Positions 61,572 through 64,000 of a stretch of DNA of 64,000 bases are shown in pieces. The first letter of the stretch is position 1. Every line of letters begins with the position of its first letter. The position numbers and the translations under genes are program-made. This stretch comes from JAJXXT01 sp963764465 (GTDB lineage Bacteria > Pseudomonadota > Alphaproteobacteria > Acetobacterales > Acetobacteraceae), in the NCBI GenBank assembly GCA_963764465.1, contig CAVXSO010000002.1, positions 434,001 to 498,000 on the forward strand, written 5' to 3'. The notes beneath the pieces were generated by a model. The model was not told the DNA's origin, did not search any database, and was given only the letters and a program-made list of their open reading frames with translations.

Positions 61572-62932
61572 ACCGCCTCGATCGCCTCGCCCGCCCGCAG
61601 CAGCAGATCCTCGCGGAACCGGTCGGCGACGAGCTGTACGCCGGAGGGCAACCCCTCGGCGAGCCCGGTCGGCACGGCGAGCCCCGGCAAGCCGAGAAGG
61701 GCTATCGGCAACAGCGGTGACTGCGCGGCGATCAGCTCGGCCCCGAGCGCGGCACCCTTCACGTCCATGTCGACCGGCACCGGGCGGCGCCAGGAGACCG
61801 GCATCAGCAGGATCGGGTAGCGCGCGAGGAACAGCGACCATTCGCGCGCGATCGTGTAGCGCCGGGCCAGCATGGCGAGGCATTCGTCGCGCGACATTTC
61901 CGGTACGGAGCCGGTGAAATGCCTGGCGCTGGCCTTGATCGCCGCGTCGCCATAGGTCTCGATCGCGGCCAGCATGGAACGGCGCATGTCGTTGGCGATG
62001 AAGGAGAGCCAGACGCGATGCGCCTCGTCGAAGCAGGGCGGCGCCGCTTCCTCGACCGCGTAGCCAGCCTGGCTGAGCGCCCTGGCCGCGCGGTCCAGCG
62101 CGCCGGAGACCTGGCTGTCGGCGCGGCTGTCGCGAAAGAGTGCCACCTTGATCGGCGTCGGTGGCAGCGGGAATTCGAACGCCACGGGCAGAGAGATCGG
62201 ATCGCGCGGGTCGGGCCGCGCCATGGCGGTGAAGGCGAGCCTTATGTCCGCGATGCTGCGCGCGAGCGGCCCTTGCACCGACATCATCTGGCTGGTCAGT
62301 GCGCGGTCGTCGGCCATGGTCGAGTTGTGGGCGGGAATACGCCCGACCGTCGGGCGCAGGCCGGCGATACCGCAGGCATACGCGGGGTAGCGCACGGAGC
62401 CGCCGATGTCGTTGCCATGACCGACCGCGCCCATGCCGGTGGCGGTCGCGGCCGCGGCTCCGCCGCTGGAGCCGCCAGGCGTCACGCCACGATTCCAGGG
62501 GTTGAGCGTGCGGCCGTGCAGGTCGTTGTCGGTAAACCAGCGATACGAAAACGCCGGCGTGTTGCTGCGCCCGACAACGATCGCCCCCGCGGCGCGGAGG
62601 TTCGCCACCACCGGCGCGTCCTCCTGGGCAATGTTGTCGCGCAGCGCCACGATGCCGTTGGTCGTGGCGTGGTCCTTCTGGTCCACATTGACCTTGATGG
62701 TGATGGGTACGCCATGCATCGGCCCGAGCCGTGCGCCACGCGCCTGCGCCTCGTCGGCCGCCGCCGCCGCTGCCATCGCCTCCTCCGCCAAGACCGCGGG
62801 CAGCGCATTGATGACCGGGTTCACGGCCTCGATGCGCGCCAGCGCGCTCGCCACAGCCGCGCGGGCCGAAAGCTGGCCCGTGCGTATTGCGGCTGCGAGC
62901 TGGGTTGCGGTCATGCTCCAGGGTTCGGTCAT
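61520..62932 (-). CDS. Amidase (amidase signature family)
   Basis: A 470-residue amidase. The Ser-cisSer-Lys triad is visible: Lys in MHGVPITIKVNVDQ and the serine pair in the signature TPGGSSGGAAAATATGMGAV, with GNDIGGSVRYPAYACG supplying the nucleophile. GatA-like relatives act in glutaminyl-tRNA formation, but no GatB or GatC lies nearby, so this is a general amide hydrolase. The ATG at 62932 is supported by homology starting at MTEPWSMTATQLAA; a second ATG 18 bases later is possible. Its end overlaps rlmN. Confidence 0.9.
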   Translation of the reverse strand: MTEPWSMTATQLAAAIRTGQLSARAAVASALARIEAVNPVINALPAVLAEEAMAAAAAADEAQARGARLGPMHGVPITIKVNVDQKDHATTNGIVALRDNIAQEDAPVVANLRAAGAIVVGRSNTPAFSYRWFTDNDLHGRTLNPWNRGVTPGGSSGGAAAATATGMGAVGHGNDIGGSVRYPAYACGIAGLRPTVGRIPAHNSTMADDRALTSQMMSVQGPLARSIADIRLAFTAMARPDPRDPISLPVAFEFPLPPTPIKVALFRDSRADSQVSGALDRAARALSQAGYAVEEAAPPCFDEAHRVWLSFIANDMRRSMLAAIETYGDAAIKASARHFTGSVPEMSRDECLAMLARRYTIAREWSLFLARYPILLMPVSWRRPVPVDMDVKGAALGAELIAAQSPLLPIALLGLPGLAVPTGLAEGLPSGVQLVADRFREDLLLRAGEAIEAVQPPLGFPPLDPPAVRS

Positions 62933-62976
62933 GCGTGCTTCTCCGAATTGTGGCGGTACGTTGCGCGCCCCAGAAT

Positions 62977-64000
62977 TCAGGCGCCAGGCAAGGCGAGCGC
63001 GATATCGTGGAACAGGCGCGCGGGCAGCGTACCGCCCTGCACGTTCTTCATCGGCGTGTTGTCGTCGTTGCCGGTCCACACGCCGATGATGGTGCCGTTG
63101 ACGGCGCCGATGAACCAGGCGTCGCGGAAATCCTGGCTGGTACCGGTTTTGCCCGCGACCAGCACGCCCGGCATGGCTGCCGCCCGGGCCGTTCCGCGCG
63201 ACACAACGGCGGCCATCATGCGCACCATCATCGCCGCGAGGTTGGGGTCGATCGCCGGCGCAGGCGCATCGTTGGGCAGTGCCACTGGCTTGCCGTCCGC
63301 GCTGAGCGCGCGCAGCGCGTGCGGCACCACACGATGGCCCCCGTTGAAGAACGCGGCATAGGCGCCGCACATCTCGAGCAGCCCGACGCTGCCGGTGCCG
63401 AGCGCGATGGTTTCGTTGTCGGGCAGCGGATCCCTGATGCCGAGGCCGCGCGCCACCGCAATCACCTTGCGCGGGCCGCCAGCGCGGCGCAGCAGCCGCA
63501 CCGCCGCCGTGTTCAGCGACTGTGCCAACGCCGTCTCCACCGTGACCTCCCCGAGAAAGTGGTGCTCGAAATCGTGCGGATGCCAGCTGCCGCTGGTGAT
63601 CGGCCCATCGAGGACCGTGTCGTCGGGCCGCACGCCGGCCTCCAGCGCCGCGAGCCAGACGAAGGGCTTGAACGTGGATCCGGCCTGGCGGCGCGCCAGC
63701 ACCGCGCGGTCGTAGCCACCAACCTGATCGGGCCGGCCACCGACCAGCGCGCGCACCGCGCCCGTTGCCGCATCCATCACCACCACCGCGACCTCGGAGG
63801 CATTCGCGGCGGCGGCGGGCCCCGCGAGATAGGCGGAGACGGCGCGGTTCACCGACTGTTGCAACGGCGCGTCGAGCGTCGTCGCGGCGGCGGCGTCGGT
63901 GCCGTCCGGCAGCGCGCGGCGCGCCTGTTCCTCCGCCCAGTCGGCAAACCAGCCGGCCCTGCCGGTGGGTGGTGGGAAGACGATCGCCGCGGCGGCGTTA
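62977..64000 (-). CDS. Bifunctional-type penicillin-binding protein, 5' end outside window
   Basis: The C-terminal transpeptidase half of a class A PBP, cut by the right edge; the frame stays open to 64000 with GWFADWAEEQARRAL, typical of PBP1A. The active-site motifs are AGSTFKP (SxxK), SLN (SxN, in LAQSLNTAAVRLL) and VAGKTGTSQDF (KTG). It crosslinks peptidoglycan in the periplasm, and the missing part would hold the glycosyltransferase domain and anchor. The C terminus ends soon after the transpeptidase domain. It is co-oriented with the amidase, 44 bp downstream. Confidence 0.9.
   Translation of the reverse strand, partial: NAAAAIVFPPPTGRAGWFADWAEEQARRALPDGTDAAAATTLDAPLQQSVNRAVSAYLAGPAAAANASEVAVVVMDAATGAVRALVGGRPDQVGGYDRAVLARRQAGSTFKPFVWLAALEAGVRPDDTVLDGPITSGSWHPHDFEHHFLGEVTVETALAQSLNTAAVRLLRRAGGPRKVIAVARGLGIRDPLPDNETIALGTGSVGLLEMCGAYAAFFNGGHRVVPHALRALSADGKPVALPNDAPAPAIDPNLAAMMVRMMAAVVSRGTARAAAMPGVLVAGKTGTSQDFRDAWFIGAVNGTIIGVWTGNDDNTPMKNVQGGTLPARLFHDIALALPGA

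Overview
The window is GC-rich, gene-dense DNA from an alphaproteobacterium, most plausibly Rhodospirillales/Acetobacteraceae (inference). Support comes from a CcrM-type DNA methyltransferase, a SUV3-like helicase, CarD with a basic tail, and EipB-, IalB- and MmcB-family proteins, with many four-base start/stop overlaps. No insertion sequence, prophage, CRISPR array or rRNA operon was seen. One tRNA gene, with odd features, lies inside the exopolysaccharide locus.

Layout. 1-2.95 kb: an EmrA/EmrB-type efflux pair, cut at the left edge, plus a small zinc-ribbon protein. 3-12.8 kb: mostly housekeeping and salvage genes (M20 amidohydrolase, divergent EF-G-like GTPase, MmcB, pterin dehydratase, zincin, uracil-DNA glycosylase, gamma-glutamyltransferase, 2-hydroxyacid dehydrogenase, methyltransferase, ThpR). 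12.1-16 kb: an arylesterase divergent from an ABC ATPase/FtsX-type permease pair, with overlapping start codons. 16.2-21.6 kb: Bax inhibitor-1 protein, terminator, CarD, and a tight helicase/S4/ferredoxin operon. 21.8-22.7 kb: a decayed DUF898 membrane-protein gene. 22.9-26 kb: a second efflux operon led by an HxlR regulator with a repeated operator-like site. 26.1-29.4 kb: htpG behind a heat-shock-type promoter, then an M17 aminopeptidase.

30-48.2 kb is the centrepiece: a nearly complete XrtA (exosortase)/PEP-CTERM-type exopolysaccharide locus. It contains exosortase, two system-specific glycosyltransferases, FemAB-like protein, polysaccharide deacetylase, ExeA-like ATPase, outer-membrane protein, split tyrosine autokinase and chain-length determinant, export lipoprotein, PrsT TPR protein and a final GT4 glycosyltransferase. 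A phytanoyl-CoA dioxygenase-like enzyme flanks it. The initiating phosphoglycosyltransferase, export lipoprotein, chain-length protein, kinase and outer-membrane protein together form a plausible path from undecaprenyl-linked sugar to the cell surface. No PEP-CTERM substrate, PrsK/PrsR pair or obvious Wzx/Wzy was found in the window.

48.2-64 kb: rnhB and ccrM directly follow the locus, then a 47-residue protein, an isoprenoid block on the minus strand (tlyA, dxs, ispA, xseB, acetoin-utilisation-type deacetylase, TusA-like protein), a ROK kinase, dinB, an EipB-family envelope protein, a methyltransferase, an IalB-family protein, rlmN, an amidase and a penicillin-binding protein cut at the right edge.
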